From positions 1 through 64,000 of the forward strand of contig JAJAGP010002184.1 in assembly GCA_025084515.1 (NCBI GenBank): DNA of 64,000 nucleotides. Direction: 5' to 3'. Below the pieces are notes generated by a model, which made no database searches, was not told the origin of the DNA, and saw only the letters and a list, made by a program, of their open reading frames with translations. Shown here piece after piece: positions 45,196 through 57,128 of the stretch. The DNA is from Ancistrus triradiatus. Lineage: Eukaryota; Chordata; Actinopteri; Siluriformes; Loricariidae. Position 1 is the first letter of the stretch. Every line of letters starts with the position of its first letter. Both the position numbers and the translations under genes were made by a program.

Positions 45196-45560
45196 AATAA
45201 GTTTTCAAAGATGTCCTAAAACCCATAAGGGATGAAGTTTTGTGGATAGATACTGGCAAGGTATTCCACAACCTGGGAGCATATACTGCGAACGCCAGAT
45301 CGCCTTTCGGTTTAAGACGCGTTCTTGGGACCATAAGCACATTCCTTGATGCTGACTTAAGCAAACTGTCCACCATCATACTGGTTATATATGGGGAAGC
45401 TTTAAAGACAGTCAAAAGAACTTTGTATTGTATTCTTAACTGGAGTGGAAGTCAGTGTAATGATGTCAACGCTGGCATGACGTGATCCCTCTTCTTCGTG
45501 CAAGTAGTCAAACCTGGAAGAAACAAAAGCATGGATAACTTTTTCTAAATCCGAGTAAAA
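45170..45560 (-). mobile_element. LINE fragment (end of reverse-transcriptase ORF)
   Basis: A minus-strand frame (45170-45415) contains VPRTRLKPKGDLAFAVYAPR then LWNTLPVSIHKTSSLMGFRT, a pattern found at the C-terminal end of L2/CR1-type LINE polymerases. Adjacent + strand sequence (tggagtggaagtcagtgtaa) belongs to the same dispersed fish repeat. No catalytic domain is present. Confidence 0.55.
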
Positions 45561-45995
45561 AAAGTCAATTCCTATTCTTACTGATGAGATGTTCACATAC
45601 TTTCGGCCATATAGTGACCCATAGTGCATTGTAAATCCACTTAAAGTCTGCTTAACCCATTTGTAACTACATAAAACCTTATCCAAACAAGTTCTTACAT
45701 TTTAAAGTCTGTGTTTGCAACCGTCACTGTAAATCCAAATCTGGCATCTGTGTGGTAATGGTGGGGTATGCAGTAGTCGTGTAGCAGTATTGTGTGTGGT
45801 GTTCTGTGCTTTGTGCTCGGTGATTTAAGGCAGCGAGTGAGCGAGTGAGTGAATGAATGAGTGTGTGTATGTGTGAAGGGGAGAGTGTCGAGCTGGTTTG
45901 TGTACACAGATGCAGAGAGAGGAGAACGAGGGTGAGACTGAGAGAGAGAAGGATGTGCAAGTGTGTATGTGTGGGGTAATTGGAGGGATCGTCTT
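45561..45995. other. Intergenic DNA, low-complexity GAGT-rich patch
   Basis: 45830-45960 is rich in 'gagtgagt' and 'gagaga' phrases. No gene. Confidence 0.4.
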
Positions 45996-46140
45996 CCCCC
46001 CTCGACCCCTCCTTGGCCCCAGCGGCGGTCCTCCGGGGGTCCCTCAGTTCCTCAGGAAAAACATCTCAGCCCCCGTCACCTCTGAACCTCGAACTCGGCC
46101 TGTTTATCTTGGCCCGGCCGCCTGACAGCTTTACTGATGT
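45996..46140. promoter_or_regulatory. Candidate conserved non-coding block
   Basis: Short GC-rich unique stretch with 'cctgtttatcttggcccggc' (forkhead-type core) and 'cctgacagctttactgatgt' (PBX/MEIS-type TGACAG). It is bounded by AG microsatellite DNA. Function inferred from composition only. Confidence 0.3.
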
Positions 46141-46159
46141 TACATACAGCCACCCGGGG

Positions 46160-46206
46160 ACGAGAGAGAGTGAGTGAGAGAGAAATAGAGAGAGAGAGAG
46201 AGAGAG
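46160..46206. repeat. (AG)n microsatellite
   Basis: GA/AG-rich run, pure from about 46188. Confidence 0.8.
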
Positions 46207-47040
46207 GAAAAGTTAGATCATGTGGGTCTTCATAGCCACATTTAGGAGTCATTTCTACGTCTCTGACACTAATACCTCCTGTACGTTACAAGATTTGGGC
46301 TGATATTCCGTCCACCACTAGACCGGTGACCAAACTCCACCAGGACCCCGTGAGCGTGAACCATGTAGCTAAAGCGCACTGTCCTAAAAAGTGTCTAAGA
46401 CACTTAGGTAAGTCAAACAGGGAAGTGGCACATGACTAGTAACATAAAAATGGGCATCATTCATTTATCTCGAGGGTTGGGAAAGTGAAAGTTCCCTGTT
46501 TCACCCTGCTTAGGATCAAGTAGGATTCAATGGGCAGAGGAGAAAGTGCCCGCCCATCACACGACCCCATAACCGTACCACCTGACCTTTGTGTTGCAGG
46601 TTCAGCCTGGGGTTCAAACCCAGATTCTCAGGAAATGCTGTTTCCAGTAGCTGGCTCTTACCTCAGAGCCATAGGAGCTGTTTGGGAAGGTTGTGCTCAT
46701 GGCCGGATTTAAGGGGTGCATAGTTGGGCTACACTGCCCCAGATTTGTGCTGTGCCTCCCAGCCATGTTTGGTATACCCATTACAGAAATACAGATCCCC
46801 CTGTGTACCATCACATGATACCCCCCCAGAAATTTTTACTGCACCCCCAGATAAAGCAAGTTGCATCCTGCAACTGGTTGTGGTGCATCCAAAGTACATT
46901 GTAATAGCGTACCACACCCAGCCCCGGTATAGAGCGATCAGACTAGTCAAACAACGGGCACTTTTGGAGTAAAATGTGCCCAGGCATGGTACTGATCACC
47001 TAGTGTGAGCATGCCCTTAGAGTAGCCACCCCACCTTTTG
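46207..47040. other. Intergenic DNA, possible old DNA element
   Basis: 46700-47030 reads 'catggccggatttaaggggt' and continues with C-rich phrases; it may be an old hAT-type element but no clear ends are seen. Confidence 0.3.
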
Positions 47041-47190
47041 GGCGACACGGTGGCACATGCAGTTAGCATGGTCGCCTCAGAGCTCCAGAGATCTCGATTT
47101 GTTCCGGATATCAGACTCCATCTGGGTGGAGATTGCATGTTCTCTCCACATCTGTGTGGGTTTACTCGGGGTACTCCAGTTTCCTTATAC
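47041..47190 (+). repeat. V-SINE-like repeat, 3' truncated
   Basis: Plus-strand copy: 'ggcgacacggtggcacatgc', 'gattgcatgttctctccaca' and 'ggggtactccagtttcctta'. The 3' part is missing. Confidence 0.75.
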
Positions 47191-48470
47191 ATTCATTAAC
47201 ATAAATTATAGTCATTTTCCTTTTCTTCTTATTATTCCGCCTTTTTCATTCTGGCTCCTAAACATACTGGCTAGCAAAACACAGTACGATACTCTCCTGC
47301 ACTCTCCAGTGCTAAATGAGGAACTCAGCAGTGCGGTGGGAGTGATCAGCTGCTGGGAGATGGAGTGAGGAAACGCCGTGGTCACGACAATAAGCGTTTC
47401 GTTTTGTTTTTCACTTTCAAAACACTATTCAGTAAATGACTGAGATATTGCGTTAATGATTTTGCAACTGTAGGTTCATGTACACTATGATATATACAGT
47501 ATATGAACCTCTGCCTGTGCCCAATTCTGGGTTAGACTCCAGACCCTCCCTTATAACCCTGAAAAGGCTGTTTATTTTACTCCCTCCAAACCACGAGATG
47601 AAGGAGGGTCCCTTTAAATGTCTCTCTAACTTGGTTCCTGACCGTCTCTCACTCCCTCGCCTCCTGCGTCTGCCCGGCAGGAGCCACTGCAGTGGTGCTC
47701 ATGTTGTTCGGAGCAGTCCGGTTCCCTCAGGTGTGTTTGTCCATCCGAAGCAGCTGGACAAGCTGTAAAAACACAAACAAGCTTTGAAGCCGTGCCGCTT
47801 GTTGTGTCGGGCTGGATCGAGTTTCCCCACCACACGCGGGACACACACACATTCTCCCACACACAAACGTACACAATGGCTAAAAACCCAAGCCGCACCG
47901 CTGGGTCTGGTACACTGTGTCATTACTGTGTTTAGAATGATCCACCAGCCAGATTGTATCTGGACACTGGTGGTCTTATTGTGGTTGCTTTTGATGGATG
48001 GGAACGAGAGCACGCTGTGTATAGCAGCAGATGGCTGGCTGTCAGGAATTCTTAACCTTCTAAGTACACTTACATGATGACTGTACCTGATAAAACTGCT
48101 AATGAGTGTAGCTACAAGGTAGGTACACCTACTAAACTGATAAATCAGTGTGTAAACTGAGCGGTGATTGGACTTTAACGACCCTGTGATTAATCATCGT
48201 CACTTCGCTTGTTTGTTTCCTGACTGTGTTTTGCTTGTCTTATCCGTGGTAGCGATAACCTGGCTGAACCCTAACAGTCACTCAATCTGAATCTGGCTTA
48301 GACACCATGTGAGTCATTCCGATGAATGGGTGCCATTTGCTTACATATTATAGTCATTGACAAAACAGAACACACCCAGATAGAAATGGCGGATCGCTGC
48401 AAAACTCGGCATGCAGTTCTGTCTCAGGCAGATAGGTAAATGATTACAGGTGTGGTCTGATTAGATACTG
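47191..48470. other. Intergenic DNA with a GC-balanced block
   Basis: 47560-47840 is unique and GC-balanced; possibly regulatory. 47930-48010 has a worn match to the repeat at 9.8 kb. 48060-48170 has A/T-rich terminal-repeat-like phrases (gtacacctactaaactgata). No gene. Confidence 0.35.
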
Positions 48471-48474
48471 GGCC

Positions 48475-48990
48475 TTACCACAAGAGGGCATAAAAGTGCT
48501 GCCCTATTAAAAGTCTTCATGGGCTACTTTTGGGTAGTGTATCTCTTGGTAAGAGATTGCTGATGCACTCAAAGACATTTTGCCCAGTTGACAGACTTTG
48601 AGAGGGGGCACATCATTGGACTGAAAGAAGCAGGATGGACATTGAGTTGCCCACCATCTAAACCATTCTGACCTAGCTGTTAAGAGGTGTTGGGAACAGT
48701 GGTTTCATGAGGGGGCTCATACACATGTTGAACAGGCTCTGGACGGTCCAGACAGACCACCAGTAGAAAGGATCGTTTGATCTACCAACAAGCATGAGCA
48801 GCTCCCAAAGTTTCGTTATCCACCATCCAGTCACAGGGGGCACATTCACTACATGCCTGTTTCGGTCCGGACCATTTCCTGGAGCTTAGCAGAAGGAAAT
48901 TTGTTGGTGCCAGACACTGTCACCTTCGTTACGGACTGGAACCTTATCGTCTTTAACAACGAATCCAGTTTCTGTTTGGGACCGATATAT
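48475..48990 (+). mobile_element. Tc1/mariner-type transposon fragment (another family)
   Basis: The DNA-level pattern is that of a Tc1-like transposase: 'tttgagagggggcacatcat' encodes FERGHIIG-like sequence, then 'ctgaaagaagcaggatggac'. Near 48925-48985 lies a region like the catalytic 'SDES' motif, broken by (TA)n at 48983-49008. Only the first half is present, with many stops. Confidence 0.65.
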
Positions 48991-49008
48991 ATATATATAT
49001 ATATATAC
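48983..49008. repeat. (TA)n microsatellite
   Basis: It ends the Tc1-type fragment and starts the next repeat. Confidence 0.8.
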
Positions 49009-49049
49009 CCTGTTACTGTTACTCATTCCTGTTACTCTTTATATGAGTA

Positions 49050-49560
49050 ACCCAATTTGGGGCAATTGATGGCTAGTAATGAGATAAAAAAAACCTAAAT
49101 AATGATGTGATCACACAGGTGATGTCAACAGGAGATAAAAGGAGGTACAAAAGCAGCATCCACAAAAGGCTGAGTCTTCAAGGAGCAAAGATGGGCAGAG
49201 GATCTCCAGTTTATCAATGAAATGTGTGAGAAAATTATGGAAACGTTTAAAAACAATGTTCCTCAGAGAAAGATTGGAAGAGATTTTTCTTCCTCCTTCT
49301 CCCTCTACAGTGCATAATATAATTACAGAAGACTGTGTAAAGGGCAAGGGTGCAAGTGTCAACTGAAGACCATCAGACAGTGGAAACGGGGATTGTGCTC
49401 AGACCAATCAGTATTCCAGATCTTTTTTAGAAGAAATGGATGCCGTGTGCTTCGAACCAAAGACGAAAAAAGGACCATCAGGACTGTTATGAGGAACAAG
49501 TCCAAAAGCCAGGCTCTGTCATGGTATGGGGTCGGGTCAGTCCCAAATTTTTCTGAAAGT
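49050..49560 (+). mobile_element. Tc1-like element, partial (family D)
   Basis: Contains 'gggcagaggatctccagttt', 'aacaatgttcctcagagaaa' and a frame with GCRVLRTKDEK then QALSWYGVGS (49393-49560), matching the middle of a Tc1-type transposase. Stops at about 49560, where the copies at 51 and 53-54 kb continue. Confidence 0.7.
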
Positions 49561-50930
49561 AGAAACATTAACTATCCAAATAACCCAGTTTGTAATTCTT
49601 TTCAGTGTTGATCTGGGCAGCAGGTTTTCTCAGAGCCAGTTCCATCTAGCACCATAACATGTTAGGGTCAGTTCTCCTGTGTCCCTCAACGGTTCCAAAC
49701 TGAACTTAGAAAGCATGGCAAAGAAACTTTACAACCTTGAAACCCTTTTCAAAGAGAAATCCTTCTTCCCAGAACCATCAACCATCCCAAAAACCCTTGA
49801 GGAGCTGTTTTTTTAAGAGTGGACCTCGTGTTGAATGTAGTTTCTTCTCTGAGAACTAAAGCTTGAGTTGGATTCAATGAGGCCGAACACCCCAGCAGTA
49901 GCTTATATGGAGTTTAACATCTGGAAAGATTAGCCGTTCTTGAAGAGTTTGGGAGAATCCTCGTGCCCCATGCTGTCGGTCTAACCCTGTCTGACCTTTG
50001 ATCTGCCATGACCTCACTCACTCCTGCTGTTCCAGGACACAGCATGGACTCTTCTTCGCCCCTTTATGTTTTCTCTTTGCCTCTTCTTCCATTTATTCCT
50101 CTTGTTGTGGTCGCCGTTTCGCTTTATCCCTCCGCTCTCCATTTTTCACTTCTCTCCATCGTCCTCGTCTGGACGTAGCGCTAAACAAGCTCGCGCAGTA
50201 CGGTGTGTGTTTTCACTAGCGCGGAGTCGATATTTTCACCCGGCACCCACTGACATCTTCGCCGCAACTGCGAGCAGACTTATAGCGCAGCAGTAAACAC
50301 CGAGGAGTCCTCTGTGATGAGGTTTCTGGCTGTGATTACAGCCACAACAAACTGAGCGAATAAGTCAGCTGCAGCTTCGCCACTAAAGTTTTCCATGAGA
50401 AATGGGTTCTGAGCTGAATTTAGGCTACTATAAGGGTTGCCAGGTCTGATAATACCAGGCCAAATTTTAAAATCTGCCTTCTTTGACTTGATACGACTTT
50501 AATGACTGTCCTTGAGAAAGCTGTTGCCATATTTCCAAAGTACCACCAAACAGCAGGTCCCGATCCATGGCCCTGGAGAGCATGACTACATAATTTGCTA
50601 TGACGAGTTATAAATTTGACTAAATTCCTACCATAATGTAGCTAACATATCTAATAACATGTGGTCGGATTTACTGAGGCAAACCATGGACATGATTAAA
50701 TAGGTACATTCCTGCAGTCATTTTTAAAGAATTCTTTAAGAACAGCGAATAGGAATATCGCCCTAAGCTTAATCTGCTCCTGATGCAGTAGAGTTCCAAG
50801 TAGGACAACAGCAGCATGGAAAACTCATTTGATTATGACATTATAGCCTAATATCTCAGGTTATGGTGCTTCAAGGCAGTGTGGTGGCTCAGTGGTCAAC
50901 TGTTTTTATAATAAACATTTATTCCTGCAT
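49561..50930. other. Intergenic DNA, no gene seen
   Basis: 50050-50300 is pyrimidine-rich then GC-balanced; the frames at 49998-50296 resemble no known protein. The rest is unique-looking. Confidence 0.35.
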
Positions 50931-50931
50931 T

Positions 50932-52075
50932 TCAGGCCTGCAACACATTCCAAAGACAGTTGGGACGGGACCAATTTAGGGCTAGTAATGAATTTTAAAA
51001 ACTAGATAATGATGTGATTTCAAACAGGTGCTCTCAGCCAGTGATTGTCATCACAAACTGGTATTTGGTATGTCATGAAATGATTCAAGGAATCTGAAGG
51101 AATTTCAGTATATAAAGGGTAAGGGCTCAAGCCTCAAGAGATCTCCGATCCCTCAGACGGCACTGCATCAAGGACTGTCATTCATCAATAGCTGATAGAA
51201 CCACATGGACAAGGGATTCCTTTATCAAACCTTTATCAAGCTCTACAATACAGAGTTACATTCACAAATGCCACTTAAAACGTTACTGTGCTAAAAATAA
51301 CCTTATGTTATAACCATGTCCAGAAGGGGCATCGACTTCTCTGGGCTTGGAGGCATCTGGGATGGACCATCAGATAATGGAGACGGGGATTGTGCTCAGA
51401 CCCATCAGTATAACAGATCTTTTTTGGAGCAAAGACGAAAAAAAAGAACATCCAGACTGCTATGAGGAACAAGTCCAAAAGCCAGGCTCTGGCATGGTAT
51501 GGGGTCGGGTCAGGGACCTTGGTAAAGGTCATTTCCACTTCTGTGATGCAGCATTAATGCAGAAAAGTACACTGAGATTTTAGAGCAACATCAGCTGCCT
51601 ACTAGACAACATCTTTATCAGGGACGTCCATGCATTTATCAACAAGACAAGGCAAAACCACATTACAAAGGCATGGCTGTGGAAGAAGAGGGTACGGGTA
51701 CTGGACTGACCCTCCTGCAGTCCTGTCCCTAATAGAGAATTAAAGAGCTTAAGACGTATTTGCAGAAAGAATGGGACCAAATATCGCCTGAAACACTAAA
51801 TCACTTGGGATCCTTTGTGTTAAAATGTCTTTTAAGTGTGGTGAGAAGGAACGGCAACATCACAAAGTGGTAAATGCTTTTGAAATGAATGCAAGAATGG
51901 ATGTTTATTAACAAATGAAATGAAGTTGACCAGAACAAAAACACGAAATATCTCAAGGTTTTACTGTCTGCAATGAAATAAAAGCCGAAGTAAATGCAAG
52001 AAACACTGTGTGCTTTTTATATGCCTTTTCCATATAACTGTCCCAACTGTTTCTGATTTGGGGATGTACCATTGC
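50932..52075 (+). mobile_element. Tc1-like transposon, nearly full length, dead (family D)
   Basis: It starts 'cctgcatttcaggcctgcaa' and ends with 'aactgtttctgatttgggga'. The catalytic region is readable in pieces: near 51480 QALAWYGVGS-like, near 51625 'ccatgcatttatcaacaaga' (QQDN-like), near 51765 'gaatgggaccaaatatcgcc' (EWDQIS). Frames are broken. A reverse-oriented copy lies about 1 kb downstream. Confidence 0.75.
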
Positions 52076-52130
52076 AAAAACAATGCTATATCTAATTTAA
52101 AGTGGCCTAAGACTTTTGCACAGTACTGTA
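52076..52130 (+). mobile_element. Tc1-type family C right end
   Basis: Only the right terminal repeat remains ('gtggcctaagacttttgcac', then 'agtactgtac'). Confidence 0.6.
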
Positions 52131-52786
52131 CATTTGTTAGGCTGCTTCCAGTTTCAGGGAACTCTCTCTCTCTCTCACCTCCAACCTCTCTTCAGCTCGC
52201 TCGGTAGAGGCTGACAAGCGCTAACAAGGACCGAGACAGCGGCAAAAGTGTGGGACACGCTGCACAAACTGTGGCTGTCTGAGGGCTGACAGTTGGCTCG
52301 GCGTGTCACGGCCTCAAGACTCGAACCCTGACGATGCCACAGCCGTCTGGGAATCCATCATAATTAGGCGTGCTCTGGGTGGGAAGGCTGGCATTCCTTT
52401 CCGCTGTCGCACAGAGAGTGACACTAGCCAAGCGCCGATGTTTGTTAGCTCTTGTATACAGAACGAGTCTCGCAAGATCCTACTACTGATGACTACTGAG
52501 GCCAGCGGCCTCGGCTCGATCCCTCCAGAGGACTTGACGTATTGGGCGGCGGCTGCTTTCCACCGTCGAGTTGGGGTACCATTGTTGGCCTTTGACCCTT
52601 TTTGGCTCCCGGATCGAGCTCCCCCACTGCTGTGTGTCAGATCCACTGGCAAAACCTCAGCGGACCACCTGGTGCTGTTTGTTTAGTGGTTTGTCCAAGT
52701 TTTATGATAGCTGTGTCTAATGTGGGATAATACATATGGCTTATAACATTAGGAGCTGGAGCCTGACATGCTACAGAGAAAGAGAG

Positions 52787-52821
<35 letters not shown>

Positions 52822-53089
52822 GAGAGAGAGGAGAGCGGAAGAGTGAAATGACACTAAATACCACACTTACAAACCTACTGGATGCCAATTGCAGGGCTGT
52901 GGATTACTGTTGGATGAAGGACTGAGATATGGATTGAGTAGACACAGGCCACTGTGAGGGCCTATGAATACAGAATTAATGTGTGAGTTGTGTGTGGGTC
53001 AAGTTATATATCGTGTGTGCGGAAATGTCCTGGGAAACAGCAACTTTATTTCATTGCCGACAGAATGAGCCTGATATATTAAATGATTT
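52131..53089. other. GC-balanced unique block and (AG)n array
   Basis: 52200-52650 is GC-balanced, with overlapping open frames on both strands (127 and 112 codons) that resemble no known protein. It may be an unclassified repeat. (AG)n occurs at 52778-52835. Confidence 0.35.
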
Positions 53090-54280
53090 TTCTTTAACTT
53101 CATTTCATTTGTTAATAAAGGTTCCTGCATTTTCAGGCCTTGCAAAAGCACAATTTCAAAAAAAAGTTGGGATGTTAAAGCATCCACTTTGTGATGTTGC
53201 CGTTCCTTCTCACCACACATATAAAAAGACGTTTTTTTCCATAGAGGATCCCAAGTGATTAGAGTTTCAGGTGATATTTTTGTTCCATTCTTCCTGCAAA
53301 CACGTCTTAAGCTGTGGAACAGGACGGGGTCCGCATTTTTTTGTTTCATAATTCTCCACATATTCTCTAGTAGGAATAGGTCAGGACTTGCAGGAGGGCT
53401 GGTCCGTACCCGTACCCCTGTTCTTCAGCAGCGATGCCGTTTATAATGAGTGCAGTGCAGCATGTAGTTTTGCATTGTCGTGTTGATAAATGCCATGGAC
53501 GTCCCTGATAAAAGATGTCGGCTTGAAGGCAGCTTATGTTTGCTCTTAAATCTCAGTGTACTTTTCTGCATTAATGCCTGCATTCACAGAAGTTGGGAAT
53601 GACCTTTACCAAGGGCCCTGACCCGACCCAAACCATCCATGCCAGATCCTGGCATTTTTGGACTTGTTTGCCTCCGAACAGTCGGGTGGTCCAAAAAAGG
53701 ATCTGTTAGTACGGATGGGTCTGAGCTCAATCCCCGTCTTCACCAGTGTGATGGTTCCATCCCAGATGCCTCCACTCCCAGAGAAGCCCCGACGCCCCTT
53801 CTGGACATGGTTATAACATAATTCCTTCTTTTTGCACAGTAACGTTTTAAGTGGCATTTGTGGAATGTAACTCTGTTATTGTAGAGCTTGATAAAGGATT
53901 TGATAAAGGAATCCCTTGTCCATATGGTTCTATCAGCTATTGATGAATGACGGTTCTTGATGCAGTGACGTCTGAGGGATCTTCTGCTGATCTTTACTCC
54001 TCAAAGACTCAGTTCTTTAGTGGATACTGCTTTTATACCAAATCATGATTATATCATATATCATTATTTTAGGGTTTTTATCTCATTACTAGACCTAAAC
54101 TGCCGCATCATAACTTTTTTTGGAATGTGTTTGCAGGTCTGAAATGGATGTTTTATTAACAAATAAAATGAAGCTGAGCAGAAAAAAAAACAGGAAATAT
54201 CTCAGGTTCATACCGTCTGTATGAAATAAAAGTCAAAGTAAATGTAAGAAGCGCTGCATTCTATTGTTCCCACTTTTTCT
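53090..54280 (-). mobile_element. Tc1-like transposon, nearly full length, dead (family D)
   Basis: Inverse of the copy at 50932-52075: it begins 'cttcatttcatttgttaata' and ends near 'cattctattgttcccacttt'. Phrases include 'ttataacataattccttctt' and 'acatggttataac'. Transposase frames are broken throughout. Confidence 0.75.
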
Positions 54281-54399
54281 TATTGGGTTTGTTGAAAGAC
54301 AACATTTGATTGAGATTTGGTGTGTGTGGTGTGTGTATGTGCAGAAACAGAGCAAGGGAGGTTTAAAAAAACAAGAGAATTACTAAATTGATAAGCCCT

Positions 54400-54745
54400 C
54401 AAACATTCGGGGCCAGATGGTGAGTCGGGGGCCGTGCACATCTGCAGAAGCCATCAGTGTGAGAACGGCGTGGCCGCGTGTTTTCTCTTCTCTGCCTCGG
54501 GTTTCGGCCGCGTGCCGTTGGGGGGCAGCCTCCCGTTGACGCGTGATGATTTAGTCAGGTGTGAGTGTGCACTTTCCAATTTGGGGGGAAATAAATTAGA
54601 AGTGATTTTTTATGAGTGCTGCGTTCCAAAAACCTCGGGCCCCCGGGCCGCCCCTGCTGTCAGCCCAACCGATGTGTTTATAAAGAGGAGTGTGGCGTGG
54701 GAGAACGGGGCCCTCTCGCAACACCCCGAAATGCACACACACATC
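54400..54745. promoter_or_regulatory. Candidate conserved non-coding block
   Basis: GC-rich unique stretch ending in 'ccgatgtgtttataaagagg'. It also holds 'gcgtgatgatttagtcaggt' and 'ggaaataaattagaagtgat'. A 104-codon frame here resembles nothing known. Possible enhancer; unproven. Confidence 0.35.
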
Positions 54746-55077
54746 TAGTCATGCACACACGGGCAATGTTTAAAAGTTTGTCACCCCTTTGAAAATGGGG
54801 CTGATATTCAAAAGATGTTACACAGCCTGTGGAGGGGAACCATTTACACAAATGTGCAACACATCGAATAAAACGAAACAAAGTTTGTCATTGTCAAGTG
54901 GGTGTTTGTTCGACGCAGAGGCTTTGAACAAAAGCGCACACTCAGTACCGCTTCCCTCACCAGGAGACAGAGATGGAAACTGAGAACGCTCTGTTCTTTG
55001 GTTTGATCCCTAAAGGGAGCATTTAAACTCCACATACCAAAAAACCAGCGAGGATCCAGGAATGAACAAGCAGATTT
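54746..55077. other. Intergenic DNA, no gene seen
   Basis: Unique-looking; nothing recognised. Confidence 0.35.
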
Positions 55078-55270
55078 ACAGTGGGGCTTGAAAGTTTGTG
55101 AACCCTTTAGAATTTTCTTTATTGCTGCATGAATATGACCTAAACCACCATCATAGTTTCACACACATCCTAAAAGTAGATAAAGAGAATCCAGTGAAAC
55201 ACTTTTAGGAGGTGTGATCATTATTGTTATTACTTTATTTATTGCGGACCATGATCCTCTATTACAGTGG

Positions 55271-55408
55271 GACTGTGGTAGCCTAGCGGTTAAGGTACTG
55301 GACTTTCGCCCTTAAGATCCAAGGTTCAAATCCCACCTCTGCCAAGCTGCTTAGATTGTAAGACTGTATCGATTGTAAGTTACTCTGGATAAGGGCGTCT
55401 GCTAAATG
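55271..55408 (+). repeat. tRNA-derived SINE, full length
   Basis: Head 'gtggtagcctagcggttaag', B box 'aaggttcaaatcccacctct' and tail 'aagggcgtctgctaaatgac' all present. Confidence 0.85.
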
Positions 55409-55417
55409 ACATAAACG

Positions 55418-55610
55418 TAGATTTATTTCTATAGCACTTTTTACAGTGGAGCATTGTCTCAAAGCAACTTTCAACTTCCTATTATCTTCTAATATCTAAG
55501 GCCAAGCCCAAGCCTAGGGCGACAGTGGCAAGGAAAAACTCCCTAAACGTATAAGGAAGAAAACTTCCAAGGACCAAGACTCAAAAAGGAACCAAACCTC
55601 CTTCAGAAAT
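55418..55610 (+). repeat. Dispersed fish repeat R, full length
   Basis: Contains 'agcattgtctcaaagcaact', 'gcgacagtggcaaggaaaaa' and 'ccaaggaccaagactcaaaa'. It follows the SINE with a 10-bp gap. Confidence 0.75.
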
Positions 55611-55789
55611 AATGTCAAATAATGATTTAAGGTGTTAAATATATTATAATTTTTGTCTCTTTTGTTTAACTGGGTTCTCTTTATCTACATTTAGGACTTT
55701 GATCTTTCACATTTTACACTATAGTGCACCACATATACGATGTACAGTGGTGACGCTGCATTTTATGGCTACTGTTTTGAATCTTTTTA

Positions 55790-56118
55790 GTTCTAATCTG
55801 GGCTGTACTGAGCCACTATTTGGTCCCTAACAAAGATTCTCAATCCTCAACTTCTACTTCTGTCTCAACTTCCCACTACAGTTTGAAGAAGCTTGATCAG
55901 GATGGTCTTTTTTTAAGGGTAGCACCCAAGAAACCACAAAGGCCAAGACATGCTAAAACTCACAAAGATTGGAATGAAGATCAGTGGAAAAGAGGATTAT
56001 GGAGTGACAAATCCAAGTTTAAAATTTTTGGGTCCAATCAGCAACAATATGTTATACAGTATATGGTCATTATAGCATTGCTAAAAATGGTGGCCTAAGA
56101 CTTTTGCACATTACTGTA
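55790..56118 (+). mobile_element. Tc1-type family C 3' fragment with transposase remnant
   Basis: A frame at 55820-56098 reads LRVAPKKPQRPRHAKTHKDW then NEDQWKRGLWSDKSKFKIFG, including the region of the first catalytic Asp (WSDKSKF) of Tc1-type transposases. The right end ggtggcctaagacttttgca closes it. Large internal deletion. Confidence 0.75.
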
Positions 56119-57128
56119 TATTATATTGTCATATTTTATTTTATTTGTTAGGTATTTTTTACCTACATTCATTATTTTTTAATTGATATATTTAGCTTCT
56201 GTGTTTTTAAACTACTATTTTACCAAAGTTACTTCCGACCCCGCAATCTGATTGGCAGAGAGACAATTTTCCCGTGACTATATTGCTGATAAGGGCACTC
56301 TGGCCGGCGCTCTATAAGTATTACTCTGCGGCATACACACGTAACCTAGCAACGATCCCCGCATTAAAAAGCAGCACAGTTATAATGAGTAAAACACAGC
56401 TGAAATGAAAGCTATAATTAGTTTATAAATTAAATTGATTTTCAAAACTATTTAAATTTGTTAGATGAAGCTATTAATGACCAACCTGAGCCAAAGGTTT
56501 ATCAGCTTTAGGATTTGGAAGCTCTGGAAAAGTCAAACAAAGTCAGTCCTTTAAATCTTAATGGATCCACAGCTCGACTGAAGAGCAACGAGTTTTAGTC
56601 CCATCAACAAAAATGCTGAATCAGCTCCATCCCTCACAGAGACGTCGTTTGCTGGAGTTAAACTCGGCTCTTTCATTAAACCCCATCGGCGGCTGATCGG
56701 AGCTTCGTTCCTCTGACAGGTTGTTATCTGTAAGTCAAGATGCTCACCCAGAGAAGCTTGCTTGATGGCATGACAAATATGCCCTTACTTTTCTGAATTG
56801 CCAAAGCCTCACATACAAGAGAAACAAAAATACAGATACAATCGCTAAACAAATAAGACTTAAAATACAATAGAATAAATAAAATTAAAAATGATAAAAT
56901 TATAATAAGATCAAGTTAGACAAAATAAAAATAAAAATAAAGTTGGGAGGTAAAAGACAGACAAATAAGTAATATATAAATAAAACGTTAAAGTGTTCGT
57001 GTGCATGTACATGTGCAAGTGTGTGCGTGTGTGGTGCGGGGGTGTGTGTGGGGTCACTCAATGCTCCGCATCAGGTGACAGGTGTGACATATGTGTGCAG
57101 GTGTGCAGCTCTCTCTGTACTCCCCCAG
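56119..57128. other. AT-rich intergenic DNA
   Basis: 56730-56815 resembles 57665-57780 (acccagagaagct... gcccttac), part of the LINE that follows. Otherwise A-rich, with no gene. Confidence 0.4.

Larger units (their letters stand above)
55078..55720. mobile_element. Tc1-type terminal repeats surrounding a SINE and repeat R
   Basis: A left end occupies 55078-55200 (cttgaaagtttgtgaaccct, then agtagataaagagaatccag). An inverse right end is seen at about 55655-55715 (ttaactgggttctctttatc). No transposase lies between; the interior is a SINE and a repeat-R copy. Confidence 0.6.
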
